Made by a program: the position numbers and the translations under genes. From Alkalicoccus saliphilus (GTDB lineage: Bacteria > Bacillota > Bacilli > Bacillales > Salisediminibacteriaceae), in contig NZ_PZJJ01000001.1 in the NCBI RefSeq assembly GCF_003044065.1, positions 186,001-250,000 on the forward strand: a stretch of DNA of 64,000 bases, given 5' to 3'. The stretch's first letter is position 1; each line of letters opens with the position of its first letter. The notes beneath the pieces are model-generated. The model had not been told where the DNA came from and did not search any database. It worked only from the letters and a program-made list of their open reading frames with translations. This document shows, in pieces, positions 1-6,547 of the stretch.

Positions 1-285
1 CAACTGAAACATGGAAGGAGTATCATTAAAATCGACGATGAGATGTTCGTCATAAATCCAGTCCACCCTTTTATCAATAGCTGCTGTAAATTCATGCGGT
101 ACTGTTTCCAGGCGGACAGCCGCATCCGGCAGATCTTCACTTTTCATGGCTATCAGGTCGCTCACTCCGTTGACGACACAGCCTGTTCCTGCTGTTTCGT
201 GACTGATAAACAGAACACTTTCCTCCGGCAGAAATTCTTTCTGCCTAAGCTCTTCCACAGCTCGATCTGTAATTTCAACTTTCAT
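1..285 (-). CDS. HesB/IscA-like iron-sulfur biosynthesis family protein (YqkB-like), 3' end cut off by window
   Basis: The first 95 codons run off the left edge of the window. The ATG at 283-285 follows an AAAGGAGTGG ribosome binding site. The protein begins MKVEITDRAVEEL and contains TAGTGCVVNGVSDL and a later HLIVDFNDTPSMFQL. This resembles the A-type Fe-S (HesB/YqkB) fold, with a single Cys in the position where YqkB-type proteins carry a GCGC-like patch. The family is linked to Fe-S cluster assembly or carriage, and YqkB itself is poorly characterised. Only one Cys is visible in this part, so cluster binding cannot be asserted. Family assignment is by recalled resemblance. Confidence 0.6.
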   Translation of the reverse strand, partial: MKVEITDRAVEELRQKEFLPEESVLFISHETAGTGCVVNGVSDLIAMKSEDLPDAAVRLETVPHEFTAAIDKRVDWIYDEHLIVDFNDTPSMFQL

Positions 286-341
286 ACGTACCACTCCTTT
301 CATCACCCTGTTTCCCTTTTTAACGGTAAAAGAAAACAAAA

Positions 342-369
342 AAAGAGAGAAGCAGCTGCTTCTCTCTTT
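342..369 (-). terminator. Rho-independent terminator of the tRNA array
   Basis: A perfect self-complementary stretch (AAAGAGAGAAGCAG and its complement) is followed on the minus strand by a T-rich run. It lies just downstream of the last tRNA and ends the array before the YqkB-like gene. Confidence 0.85.
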
Positions 370-385
370 GGGAATTAATTTAAAA

Positions 386-478
386 TGGAGGAGGAAGAGG
401 GATTCGAACCCCCGCGGGCTTTGACACCCCTGTCGGTTTTCAAGACCGATCCCTTCAGCCAGACTTGGGTATTCCTCC
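386..478 (-). tRNA. tRNA-Ser (anticodon UGA), CCA encoded
   Basis: This 93-nt class II tRNA has the acceptor arm GGAGGAA/TTCCTCC, a long variable arm, anticodon loop CTTGAAA (UGA) and T-loop TTCGAAT. The 3' CCA is encoded. The body closely resembles B. subtilis tRNA-Ser(UGA). Two points differ from the form I remember: the discriminator base is T rather than G, and the variable-arm 5' strand is altered so that its stem needs a bulge. It is third in a Met-Ile-Ser array, an order also found inside the large B. subtilis trnB array. Confidence 0.93.
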
Positions 479-486
479 GGATAAAA

Positions 487-563
487 TGGTGGACCCTGCA
501 GGACTCGAACCTGCGACCGGACGGTTATGAGCCGTCAGCTCTAACCAACTGAGCTAAGGGTCC
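487..563 (-). tRNA. tRNA-Ile2 (CAU anticodon, lysidine-modified type)
   Basis: This is a 77-nt tRNA with acceptor GGACCCT, anticodon loop CTCATAA and encoded CCA. The CAU anticodon could mean Met, but the body, with the ACGGCTCATAACCGT anticodon arm, matches the B. subtilis minor isoleucine tRNA. In that tRNA the C34 is converted to lysidine by TilS so that it reads AUA. It lies between the elongator Met and Ser tRNAs on one transcript. Confidence 0.88.
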
Positions 564-581
564 AGAAAAGGTATGTAATTA

Positions 582-658
582 TGGTAGCGGCGGAGGGAAT
601 CGAACCCCCGACCTCACGGGTATGAACCGTACGCTCTAGCCAGCTGAGCTACACCGCC
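582..658 (-). tRNA. tRNA-Met (CAU), elongator type
   Basis: This is a 77-nt tRNA with acceptor GGCGGTG, anticodon loop TTCATAC, T-loop TTCGATT and encoded CCA. The body matches the B. subtilis elongator Met tRNA. It has a paired first base, unlike the initiator. It is the first gene of the array, about 20 nt downstream of a strong promoter. Confidence 0.92.
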
Positions 659-678
659 CTTTTGCAAAGACAAGTTAT

Positions 679-708
679 ATATTAGCATGCTTTTTTCAGC
701 ATAGTCAA
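679..708 (-). promoter_or_regulatory. SigA-type promoter of the tRNA array
   Basis: On the minus strand, TTGACT and TAATAT are separated by 18 nt, and the -10 box is about 20 nt before the tRNA-Met 5' end. The spacer contains a short ATGCT/AGCAT inverted repeat. Confidence 0.8.
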
Positions 709-768
709 TAACTTTTTCAATAAAATATATTTGATAATTTTCGATACCGTATCACATAAGACAGTCAA

Positions 769-802
769 ACGTACTCCGGAGCCCGAAAACTCCGGAGTAC
801 GT
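769..802 (-). terminator. Hairpin terminator after the Na/Pi cotransporter
   Basis: There is a perfect 13-bp stem, ACGTACTCCGGAG with its complement, and an 8-nt loop, immediately after the gene. The T-run is weak (TTTGACTGT), so it may be an inefficient terminator. Confidence 0.65.
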
Positions 803-810
803 CTGCTGTT

Positions 811-2436
811 CTATTCCTCCACTACTGTTTCTGCAATATTTACAGCATGGTCCCCTACCCGCTCCAGGTTACTGATCATGTCCACAAAAACAATTCCTGC
901 AGAGCCTTCACACAGTCCTTCATTGAGACGCATGATGTGTTTTTTCCTGAGCTGGCGCTCCATTTTATCGATTTCTTCTTCTTTGAGAATAGCTGCTTTA
1001 GCAATTGTCACATCATCTTCTTCCAATGATCTCACAGCTTCGTTCAGCGTTGCTATTGTCAGTTTAAACATATTATCCAGATCTTCAACAGCCGATTCAG
1101 ACAGCTTGACCTTATTCGCAATCTGATAATCTTTCAATTCCACGATGTTTTCCATATGATCTCCAACCCGTTCAATATCCCTTACCGTATCCATAAGCAC
1201 GGAATGGAGCCGGGAATCTCCGGCAGTCAGTGAATTTGTGGAAATTCTGGTTAAATAGTCTGTAATTTTTCTATCCAGGTTATTTATAGCATCTTCAAAC
1301 TGATACGTCAGTTCAGCGTGACGCTTCTGCCCGGTAAGCACATATTGAGCGGATTCTTCCAGCCCCTGAGTGGAAAGCTCTGCCATACGGAGCGTTTCTT
1401 TTTTCGCCTGGGACAGAGCAATAGACGAAGACTGCGTTATAAGCGTCGGATCCAGATGCTGTGCCTTATATTCAATTACCTGTTCGTTGCCTGGAATAAG
1501 CTTTGTAACTACTACAGCCAGCACTGCTACAAACGGAAGCTGTATCAGTACGTTGGATGTGTTAAATATTCCGTGGGCCACTGCAATCGTCATTTCAGGA
1601 TTCAAATTCCAGTTTTCCTGTATAAACGCAATCATCGAGATAAACGGCTGAATGACGATCAGTACGATGAATGTCCCTACAAGGTTGAAAATAACATGGG
1701 AAAGCGCTGCCCGCTTTGCAGCAATCGAAGCCCCGAGGGAGGCGAGAACGGCAGTGATCGTTGTCCCAATGTTATCCCCGAACAATACGGGCAGTGCTGC
1801 GTCGAGATCCATCGCCCCCTGGGCAAAAAGCTGCTGCAGAAGCCCGATAGCCGCTGTGGAACTCTGCACACTTACCGTAAATATAGTACCGATCAGCACC
1901 CCGAGAAGCGGATTCGTGCTCATGCTGACTGTTAACTCAGCGAAAGCCTCCACTTCACGTATCGGCCGGAGCCCGTCACCCATTAAACTGAGGCCGTAGA
2001 AAAGAGCACCGAAGCCGAAAAAGACCTGCCCGAAGTTGTTAATTTTTTTGTTCTTAAAGAAAAAGATTAAAAAAGTTCCTACTGTAAGTATTGGCAGAGC
2101 ATATTCGGATATGTTCAGTCCAATTATAAAAGCTGTCACAGTTGTCCCGATATTCGCACCCATGATCACTCCAATAGCCTGACGGAGCGTCATAAAACCG
2201 GCGTTTACAAGTCCAATGGCAAGAACTGTCGTGCCGGTACTTGTCTGAAGAAGAATAGTCACAATAATTCCGGCGAGCACTCCCATTACCGGGTTACTCG
2301 TAAATTTGTCAAGGATGTCCCGCAGCTTATCACCGGCAACTTTCTGAAGACCATCCCCTAAATATTTAATTCCAAAAAGAAAAATAGCCAGTCCCCCGAA
2401 AAACATAAACAGTATATCTCTTAATTCCAATTCCAA
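811..2436 (-). CDS. Na/Pi cotransporter family protein with C-terminal PhoU-like domain
   Basis: This 541-residue membrane protein takes up phosphate with sodium. Two repeated Na/Pi-cotransporter units are visible, with paired signatures QTSTGTT (near residue 65) and QSSTAA (near 190), each followed by a glycine-rich GANIGTT or GDNIGTT motif. The last ~180 residues form a helical PhoU-like domain, with a RDIERVGDHMENI repeat that recurs as SNLERVGDHAVNI. The start is a TTG at 2434-2436, preceded by CAGGGGG. An array of four TT(A/T)A-type hexamers at 11-bp steps lies upstream, so phosphate-starvation control by PhoP is likely. It appears to be a single-gene unit ending at a hairpin. Confidence 0.9.
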   Translation of the reverse strand: MELELRDILFMFFGGLAIFLFGIKYLGDGLQKVAGDKLRDILDKFTSNPVMGVLAGIIVTILLQTSTGTTVLAIGLVNAGFMTLRQAIGVIMGANIGTTVTAFIIGLNISEYALPILTVGTFLIFFFKNKKINNFGQVFFGFGALFYGLSLMGDGLRPIREVEAFAELTVSMSTNPLLGVLIGTIFTVSVQSSTAAIGLLQQLFAQGAMDLDAALPVLFGDNIGTTITAVLASLGASIAAKRAALSHVIFNLVGTFIVLIVIQPFISMIAFIQENWNLNPEMTIAVAHGIFNTSNVLIQLPFVAVLAVVVTKLIPGNEQVIEYKAQHLDPTLITQSSSIALSQAKKETLRMAELSTQGLEESAQYVLTGQKRHAELTYQFEDAINNLDRKITDYLTRISTNSLTAGDSRLHSVLMDTVRDIERVGDHMENIVELKDYQIANKVKLSESAVEDLDNMFKLTIATLNEAVRSLEEDDVTIAKAAILKEEEIDKMERQLRKKHIMRLNEGLCEGSAGIVFVDMISNLERVGDHAVNIAETVVEE

Positions 2437-2511
2437 AACGTCAGCCCCCTGAATTAAATAATCGACTCTAAATAGTTTATATCTTCATCCTTATCCATCC
2501 TACTCCTGCTT

Positions 2512-2550
2512 TGTTAATAATTAATTAACCGATTGTAAAGATTTTATTAA
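2512..2550. promoter_or_regulatory. PhoP-box-like array of four hexamers
   Basis: On the minus strand, TTAATA, TTTACA, TTAATT and TTAACA are each separated by 5 nt, giving an exact 11-bp period. Known PhoP boxes are TT(A/T)ACA repeats with 5-7 nt spacing. Two copies are perfect and two differ at one or two bases. The array lies between the Na/Pi cotransporter (minus) and the DUF1189 gene (plus). Confidence 0.65.
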
Positions 2551-2583
2551 GATTGTTACTTTTATTCAACAGTTGTTTTAAGG

Positions 2584-2592
2584 TGCTATAAT
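2584..2592 (+). promoter_or_regulatory. Extended -10 promoter for the DUF1189 gene
   Basis: The sequence TG-C-TATAAT is a consensus extended -10 with no good -35 at 16-18 nt. It lies 47 nt upstream of the ATG at 2640, and the ribosome binding site GAGGAGAGAG follows. Confidence 0.6.
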
Positions 2593-2639
2593 CTGTAAAA
2601 TAAATTGCGCATCTTACATAATTGTGAGGAGAGAGAACA

Positions 2640-3422
2640 ATGAATATTTTCCAGCAGTTTTTTAAAAGTCTTTATTCGCCGCCGACGATTGCAAAATTCC
2701 GGATGGCAAAAATAGGCCGTACCATTCTTTATGTTTTTTTACTGATGCTGATAGCTTCCATTCCAATGCTTATATCTCTCACCATCTCCATCAACTCGCT
2801 TTTTCAGGCTGGAGACCGGTATATTGAGGAAATGCCGGAGTTCGCCATAACTGACGGTGTTCTCGAATCGGACATGGATGAACCTACCATCAATGATGAT
2901 GAAGACATGACTTTAATTTTTGATTCCACCGGTGAACTTAGTGCGTCTGACGTGGAAGAGTACGGAAACGTTGTTGCACTTCTGGAGCGCGAAATGATAT
3001 TTGTTACAGGCGGCGCTTCCGACAGAATCAGCTACCAGGAATTTGGTATTAACGTTTCGAAAGCAGAGATTGAAAGTTTCTACAATACACTTGATGATCT
3101 TTCTTTTTTAATTATCGCTGTCGTACTGGCTGGTTTTTATCTTTTTAATACCGCCTTGAAATTTGTTGGTATTTTCGCCCTGTCTGTCATTGCGCTTCTG
3201 ATTAAGCGGAAAAAAGCACCTCAGTTATCATACAAACAGTTATGGGTTCTTTCCGCCTATACGGTTACGCTCCCTACTATCCTGATGGCAGTACTTGAAA
3301 GCGTCGGCTTGTTTATACCATTTTCTTTCGCTGTCTACTGGATTATTGCTGTTGTCATGATGAACGCAGTTTTAAACCACGTGCCTGCACCAAGACAGCA
3401 GCCGGCAGAATTAAACGATTAA
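2640..3422 (+). CDS. DUF1189 family membrane protein (YqgB-like)
   Basis: This 260-residue protein of unknown biochemical role is predicted to be membrane-embedded. One hydrophobic segment lies near residues 28-50. An acidic extracytoplasmic stretch of about 100 residues follows. Three or four hydrophobic segments then run to the C-terminus, which ends in a short polar tail. The N-terminus (FFKSLYSPPTIAKFR) is characteristic of DUF1189 proteins. B. subtilis has the DUF1189 gene yqgB close to ispG, so the position fits synteny. It has its own promoter and a strong terminator, so it is probably monocistronic. The neighbouring PhoP-like array might also influence it. Confidence 0.75.
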   Translation: MNIFQQFFKSLYSPPTIAKFRMAKIGRTILYVFLLMLIASIPMLISLTISINSLFQAGDRYIEEMPEFAITDGVLESDMDEPTINDDEDMTLIFDSTGELSASDVEEYGNVVALLEREMIFVTGGASDRISYQEFGINVSKAEIESFYNTLDDLSFLIIAVVLAGFYLFNTALKFVGIFALSVIALLIKRKKAPQLSYKQLWVLSAYTVTLPTILMAVLESVGLFIPFSFAVYWIIAVVMMNAVLNHVPAPRQQPAELND

Positions 3423-3430
3423 TTTTCACC

Positions 3431-3468
3431 GGGGCTGGAATTAGTCATTTCGGCCCCCTTCTTTTTTG
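3431..3468 (+). terminator. Rho-independent terminator after the DUF1189 gene
   Basis: A GGGGC/GCCCC stem is followed by TTCTTTTTT. Confidence 0.8.
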
Positions 3469-3564
3469 TAATATGCTTGTATTTCTAAGTATATATGTTT
3501 CCGATAAGGTTAATTTGATGTATATTAATAATAAGCAGGATTGTTGTGGAGGTGAACAAGTATT

Positions 3565-3903
3565 ATGATAGGTGCCCGGGTAAGACAGTTCCGTACGGCA
3601 AGGGGTTTGACTATGAGTGAACTTGCTGATAGAGCGGGAGTGGCAAAATCCTATTTGAGTGCCATAGAAAGGGATCTTCAGACGAACCCTTCGATTCAAT
3701 TTATCGAAAAAATCGCCAACGTTCTTGATGTCGATATCAATGCCCTTCTAAAAGATGAAGCAGCGACGAACAGCTCTGATGAAACTGCAGCACTGGACGA
3801 GGAATGGCAGAAATTGATAGCAGAAGCTATGGAATCAGGTGTTTCGAAAGAAGAGTTCAAAGATTTTCTTGAGTACAACAAATGGAAGCTCAAACAAAAA
3901 TAA
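3565..3903 (+). CDS. sinR: SinR, HTH transition-state / biofilm repressor
   Basis: This 112-residue regulator is nearly the length of B. subtilis SinR (111) and closely resembles it. Residues 1-62 form an XRE-type helix-turn-helix with the signature GVAKSYLSAIER and NPSIQF. Residues 77-108 (EEWQKLIAEAMESGVSKEEF) form the SinI-like tetramerisation helices. SinR represses biofilm matrix and motility-switch genes at GTTCTYT boxes and is antagonised by SinI. No sinI gene lies next to it. Instead, a smaller HTH-only relative follows 148 nt downstream. GGAGGTG precedes the ATG. Confidence 0.9.
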   Translation: MIGARVRQFRTARGLTMSELADRAGVAKSYLSAIERDLQTNPSIQFIEKIANVLDVDINALLKDEAATNSSDETAALDEEWQKLIAEAMESGVSKEEFKDFLEYNKWKLKQK

Positions 3904-3913
3904 AATGCAGAGA

Positions 3914-3950
3914 AAAGCCGTCTACTGTCTGAGCAGGAGACGCTTTTTTT
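3914..3950 (+). terminator. Terminator after sinR
   Basis: An imperfect AGC-CGTCT / AGACG-CT stem is followed by eight T residues. Confidence 0.75.
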
Positions 3951-3961
3951 ATACCCTTTAA

Positions 3962-4019
3962 GTTCTTAATAAAGTATTTTACATTTTATGTTTACATTAT
4001 TAAGAACGTGCGTTATAAT
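3962..4019 (+). promoter_or_regulatory. Promoter of the small XRE gene with SinR-box-like inverted repeat
   Basis: TTTACA (3991-3996) and TATAAT (4014-4019) are separated by 17 nt. A perfect 11-bp inverted repeat, GTTCTTAATAA (3962-3972) and TTATTAAGAAC (3997-4007), flanks the -35 box and occupies the spacer. The GTTCTT core matches the SinR operator core (GTTCTYT). SinR itself or the encoded HTH protein could therefore repress this promoter. Confidence 0.75.
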
Positions 4020-4051
4020 GAACAAAAGATATAGGGAGGGGCAGTGATAAT

Positions 4052-4273
4052 ATGAGTATTGGCGATATGATCCGCTATGAAAGAAAGAAAAAGGGATGGA
4101 CATTATCTCAGCTTTCACGACGTACGGGGGTCTCCAAGTCTTATTTAAGCTATTTGGAGAGGAATCAGAAAAAGAATCCTTCTATTACTATTGTGAAGCG
4201 TTTATTTACCGTTCTCGATATACCATTGGATAAAGTAATGGATGAGGAAGATGACGATAAGCTTTCCATGTGA
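4052..4273 (+). CDS. Small XRE-family HTH protein related to the SinR DNA-binding domain
   Basis: This 73-residue protein consists almost only of a helix-turn-helix (residues 3-66) plus an acidic tail (DEEDDDKLSM). Its recognition region, GVSKSYLSYLERNQKKNPSI, is almost the same as that of the SinR encoded just upstream. It lacks the SinI-like multimerisation helices, so it is not a truncated SinR in structure alone. It may compete at SinR operators or act as a small dimeric repressor. It has its own consensus promoter with a palindromic GTTCTT operator and an AGGGAGGGG ribosome binding site. Its target and function are not known. Confidence 0.8.
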   Translation: MSIGDMIRYERKKKGWTLSQLSRRTGVSKSYLSYLERNQKKNPSITIVKRLFTVLDIPLDKVMDEEDDDKLSM

Positions 4274-4330
4274 CCGGGCAGGTCAACTTTGGTAAAGCTG
4301 ATTTGCATCGGATCTCCCCTTTTAAAGGTA

Positions 4331-4368
4331 AAAAAAGTGCCGCCACAAATATGTGCCGGCACTTTTTT
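4331..4368. terminator. Bidirectional terminator between the XRE gene and the short nfeD gene
   Basis: The AAAAAAGTGCCG/CGGCACTTTTTT stem can provide a U-run on both strands between two convergent genes. Confidence 0.85.
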
Positions 4369-4394
4369 AGTTTTTCAACATCACCTGAGAGGAA

Positions 4395-5051
4395 TTATTT
4401 GCTTTCTTCCTGCTTTTCTTCCTCTTCCATAGGAGTAACAAGAATTCTCGTTCCATCGGCCTGTACTACTTTGACTCTGCTCGCTTCGCCGAGCCAGAAA
4501 TTATCGGTCGTTGCACTGTAGTACTTCCCTTCTATTTCCACTGTGCCGGTAGGACGGAAAGGAGTTTTTGTCTTTCCTTCCTTACCTATAAGTTCTTTGT
4601 AGCTCTCATTCATCGTACTGTATCCTTCTTCACTCGTCAGTCTGTCTTTCAGCAGAACTTTCTCCCACATTGTTCTCGACGGGAAGACTTTTGTGAACAA
4701 ATAGGAAGTTGGTGCTGCTGCTACAAAAGCCATCGCTACAAGAAGACCGTACGTGAAAGATGGCGCGGGCAGGGCCAGACCAAATATCATAAGAAGCACA
4801 CCTACACCGGCGATTGTACCGTCTGTAGTAACTTTTCCATCAAATATAATCAAAGCGAGTCCTGCGACATACAAAATCACAACCCAGAAGCTGTCTCCCG
4901 CCTGAAGATGATAGGAAAAGTAAAGAGTCATTATAACAATACCTATTACAGCAAATAATCCTTTGGCTTTTACCATTACTTCCCCAAAGATGAAAAGTGT
5001 TGCAATAAACACTACGAGAAAACCAATTACGGCCATATCGAGAAATTCCAT
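4395..5051 (-). CDS. NfeD-like membrane protein lacking the protease domain
   Basis: This 218-residue protein has four hydrophobic segments between residues 5 and 128. A soluble C-terminal domain (about 150-205) follows, with the beta-rich OB-fold pattern of NfeD tails (GTVEIEGKYYSATT, SRVKVVQADGTRILV). NfeD proteins partner with flotillin-like SPFH proteins in membrane organisation. This short form has no ClpP-like domain, unlike the long NfeD at 41852-43210, and resembles the architecture of B. subtilis YuaF. No flotillin gene is adjacent. A perfect SigW-type promoter lies about 67 nt upstream, indicating envelope-stress control. Confidence 0.75.
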   Translation of the reverse strand: MEFLDMAVIGFLVVFIATLFIFGEVMVKAKGLFAVIGIVIMTLYFSYHLQAGDSFWVVILYVAGLALIIFDGKVTTDGTIAGVGVLLMIFGLALPAPSFTYGLLVAMAFVAAAPTSYLFTKVFPSRTMWEKVLLKDRLTSEEGYSTMNESYKELIGKEGKTKTPFRPTGTVEIEGKYYSATTDNFWLGEASRVKVVQADGTRILVTPMEEEEKQEESK

Positions 5052-5117
5052 AGTTCCTCACTCCCTCTCCTCTCGCTTACAGTTCAATTTTATCAGAACA
5101 CTGTACTTAATTACACG

Positions 5118-5143
5118 TACGAAGGAGCCTGAAAAAAGTTTCA
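5118..5143 (-). promoter_or_regulatory. SigW-type ECF promoter upstream of the short nfeD gene
   Basis: On the minus strand, TGAAAC and CGTA are separated by exactly 16 nt, matching the consensus for B. subtilis SigW. It is located 67 nt before the ATG. Confidence 0.75.
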
Positions 5144-5276
5144 GTTCTACTATTCCCTTTTCAACTTCTTTTAAAGCTTTTATTACTGTTACGTCCGAAG
5201 AGAAGCCTCTGATCCCGTGAATACCGTAAATGTTAACAAACGGAAGACTTAAACAGCTTGACAAAAACAGCCAGAG

Positions 5277-5307
5277 AGGGGGCCGGACGATTTCTGTCCG
5301 GCCCCCT
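5277..5307 (-). terminator. Terminator of ypuA
   Basis: A perfect 12-bp GC-rich stem, AGGGGGCCGGAC and its complement, has a 7-nt loop. The T-run on the minus strand is delayed by about 10 nt. Confidence 0.7.
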
Positions 5308-5366
5308 CCTGATTCATGCTTTCTCAAAAAAAGTTTTAAGAGCTTCCGCTGCGGTTTTTTCTTCTG

Positions 5367-6254
5367 TTATTTACCTATCCACTGAATCTGAGCGAGCCAG
5401 CCGGCTGCACGATCCAGCAGGGAATGAAAGAAATCAATTATCGACTGAATAATTCCCTTTCCTTCATCGCTTTCCACAAACTCAGTAATATTACTTCTTA
5501 CATTGTCCAGCTGGCCTCTTACCTGATCCCAGTCTATATTCAGTCCTTTAATACGCTCAAAAAGTGAAACGAGACCATCAATTTCGTCATCGGTCAAATT
5601 CATGCCAAGTTCATCAGCAAGTCTCACGATCAGCTCCCGCAGGTCTTCCTCGGTTTCTATATCCTCTTCCGCTATCGCTTCCTTAATCCGTGCCATCAGC
5701 TCAGCCGCATCCTCCACGCCGTGTTCTTCCCCGAGTTCGGCTGTTTTAACGAGCTCTTCGTTAGCGGTCTGTTTCTGTTCTTCCGGAATTTCTTCTTCTG
5801 TTGTTTCCTCATAAGCTTTTATCAGTCCCGTAAGCGCTCCTGTGCCGGAAACGTTGGAAGGAGCAGTGACGTACACTTCGGCATCCTCCACTCCAGCTGT
5901 GATCAGTGCATTCGCATACATGCCTTCCGACACCCACGTAATTCGATTAGTCTCCACATCAATGCCGCTGCTCTCTTCCCTTATCGTAATTTTCGAAGAA
6001 GACAGAGCATTGGAGCCTATTACCGAAGCGTCAATATAATCTCCTAAGTACTGATGTTCTTCCTCGTTAGTAACCTCGATAATTTTATCATTTTCATCTG
6101 CGTCCATTTCCTGCAGCAGCTCTTCCCGCTGCTGCGGATTTAAATCTTCTCCAAGAGTGATTGTTTCATCTCCCGGAGAGGCTGCAGAAGCCCCTGACGC
6201 TCCACCCAGACCAATAAGAAATGCTGCAGCTCCTGCTTTGATCCACTGATACAT
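5367..6254 (-). CDS. ypuA: YpuA, secreted DUF1002 protein
   Basis: This 295-residue protein begins with a signal peptide (hydrophobic core around residues 8-20, cleavage likely after ASA near residue 24). The conserved DUF1002 core follows, with ITLGEDLNPQQREELLQEM, VTNEEEHQYLG, SKITI, ITWVSEGMYANALITAG and VYVTAPSNVSGTGALTGL. The C-terminal half is strongly acidic and helical. YpuA of B. subtilis is a SigM-regulon envelope protein of unknown activity. Here too a SigM-like promoter lies about 90 nt upstream, supporting the same stress response. It is expected outside the membrane, possibly wall-associated. Confidence 0.9.
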   Translation of the reverse strand: MYQWIKAGAAAFLIGLGGASGASAASPGDETITLGEDLNPQQREELLQEMDADENDKIIEVTNEEEHQYLGDYIDASVIGSNALSSSKITIREESSGIDVETNRITWVSEGMYANALITAGVEDAEVYVTAPSNVSGTGALTGLIKAYEETTEEEIPEEQKQTANEELVKTAELGEEHGVEDAAELMARIKEAIAEEDIETEEDLRELIVRLADELGMNLTDDEIDGLVSLFERIKGLNIDWDQVRGQLDNVRSNITEFVESDEGKGIIQSIIDFFHSLLDRAAGWLAQIQWIGK

Positions 6255-6341
6255 AATTAATCCCTCTCTTTTCTCATGCGAAGCTGAAAGCCCCGCTCTC
6301 TATTGGAGTTTACAGTATTTTAACTGTCTTCCAAATATATT

Positions 6342-6368
6342 GACGCTGCAGACTGCTGAAAAGTTTCA
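6342..6368 (-). promoter_or_regulatory. ECF (SigM-like) promoter of ypuA
   Basis: On the minus strand, TGAAAC and CGTC are separated by 17 nt. CGTC is the -10 preferred by SigM. A weaker SigA candidate, TTGGAA-N16-TAAACT, lies nearer the gene at 6307-6334. Confidence 0.7.
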
Positions 6369-6462
6369 TTCTTTCTGCGATTCGACTTCCGGGACTCGTT
6401 AAAATGTCTGCCACAGCCCTCTTCCGGTTCCAATAAGGTTTAACTCAGCCTCAGTTGGCGCT

Positions 6463-6497
6463 TGTAAGTTGCCAATCGCGTTGTTACAATGTATTCT
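6463..6497 (+). promoter_or_regulatory. Two overlapping SigA promoters for ispG
   Basis: TTGCCA-N17-TATTCT (6469-6497) and TTGTAA-N17-TACAAT (6463-6491) overlap, shifted by 6 nt. Both would start transcripts about 45 nt before the ATG. The remaining bases between ypuA and ispG show no other recognisable feature. Confidence 0.6.
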
Positions 6498-6547
6498 GAA
6501 CCTAAACGTTTATTCGTTCGAAGACTATAAAGGGGCGATGATGAAGA

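Noticed and set aside
43-378. Plus-strand frame of 111 codons at the left edge
   Set aside because: It is antisense to the YqkB-like gene and runs through the tRNA terminator. The protein sequence has no recognisable features.
5058-5327. Minus-strand reading frame of 89 codons upstream of the short nfeD gene
   Set aside because: It begins inside the ypuA terminator, has no ribosome binding site, and its middle contains the SigW-type promoter. It is regulatory DNA rather than a gene.
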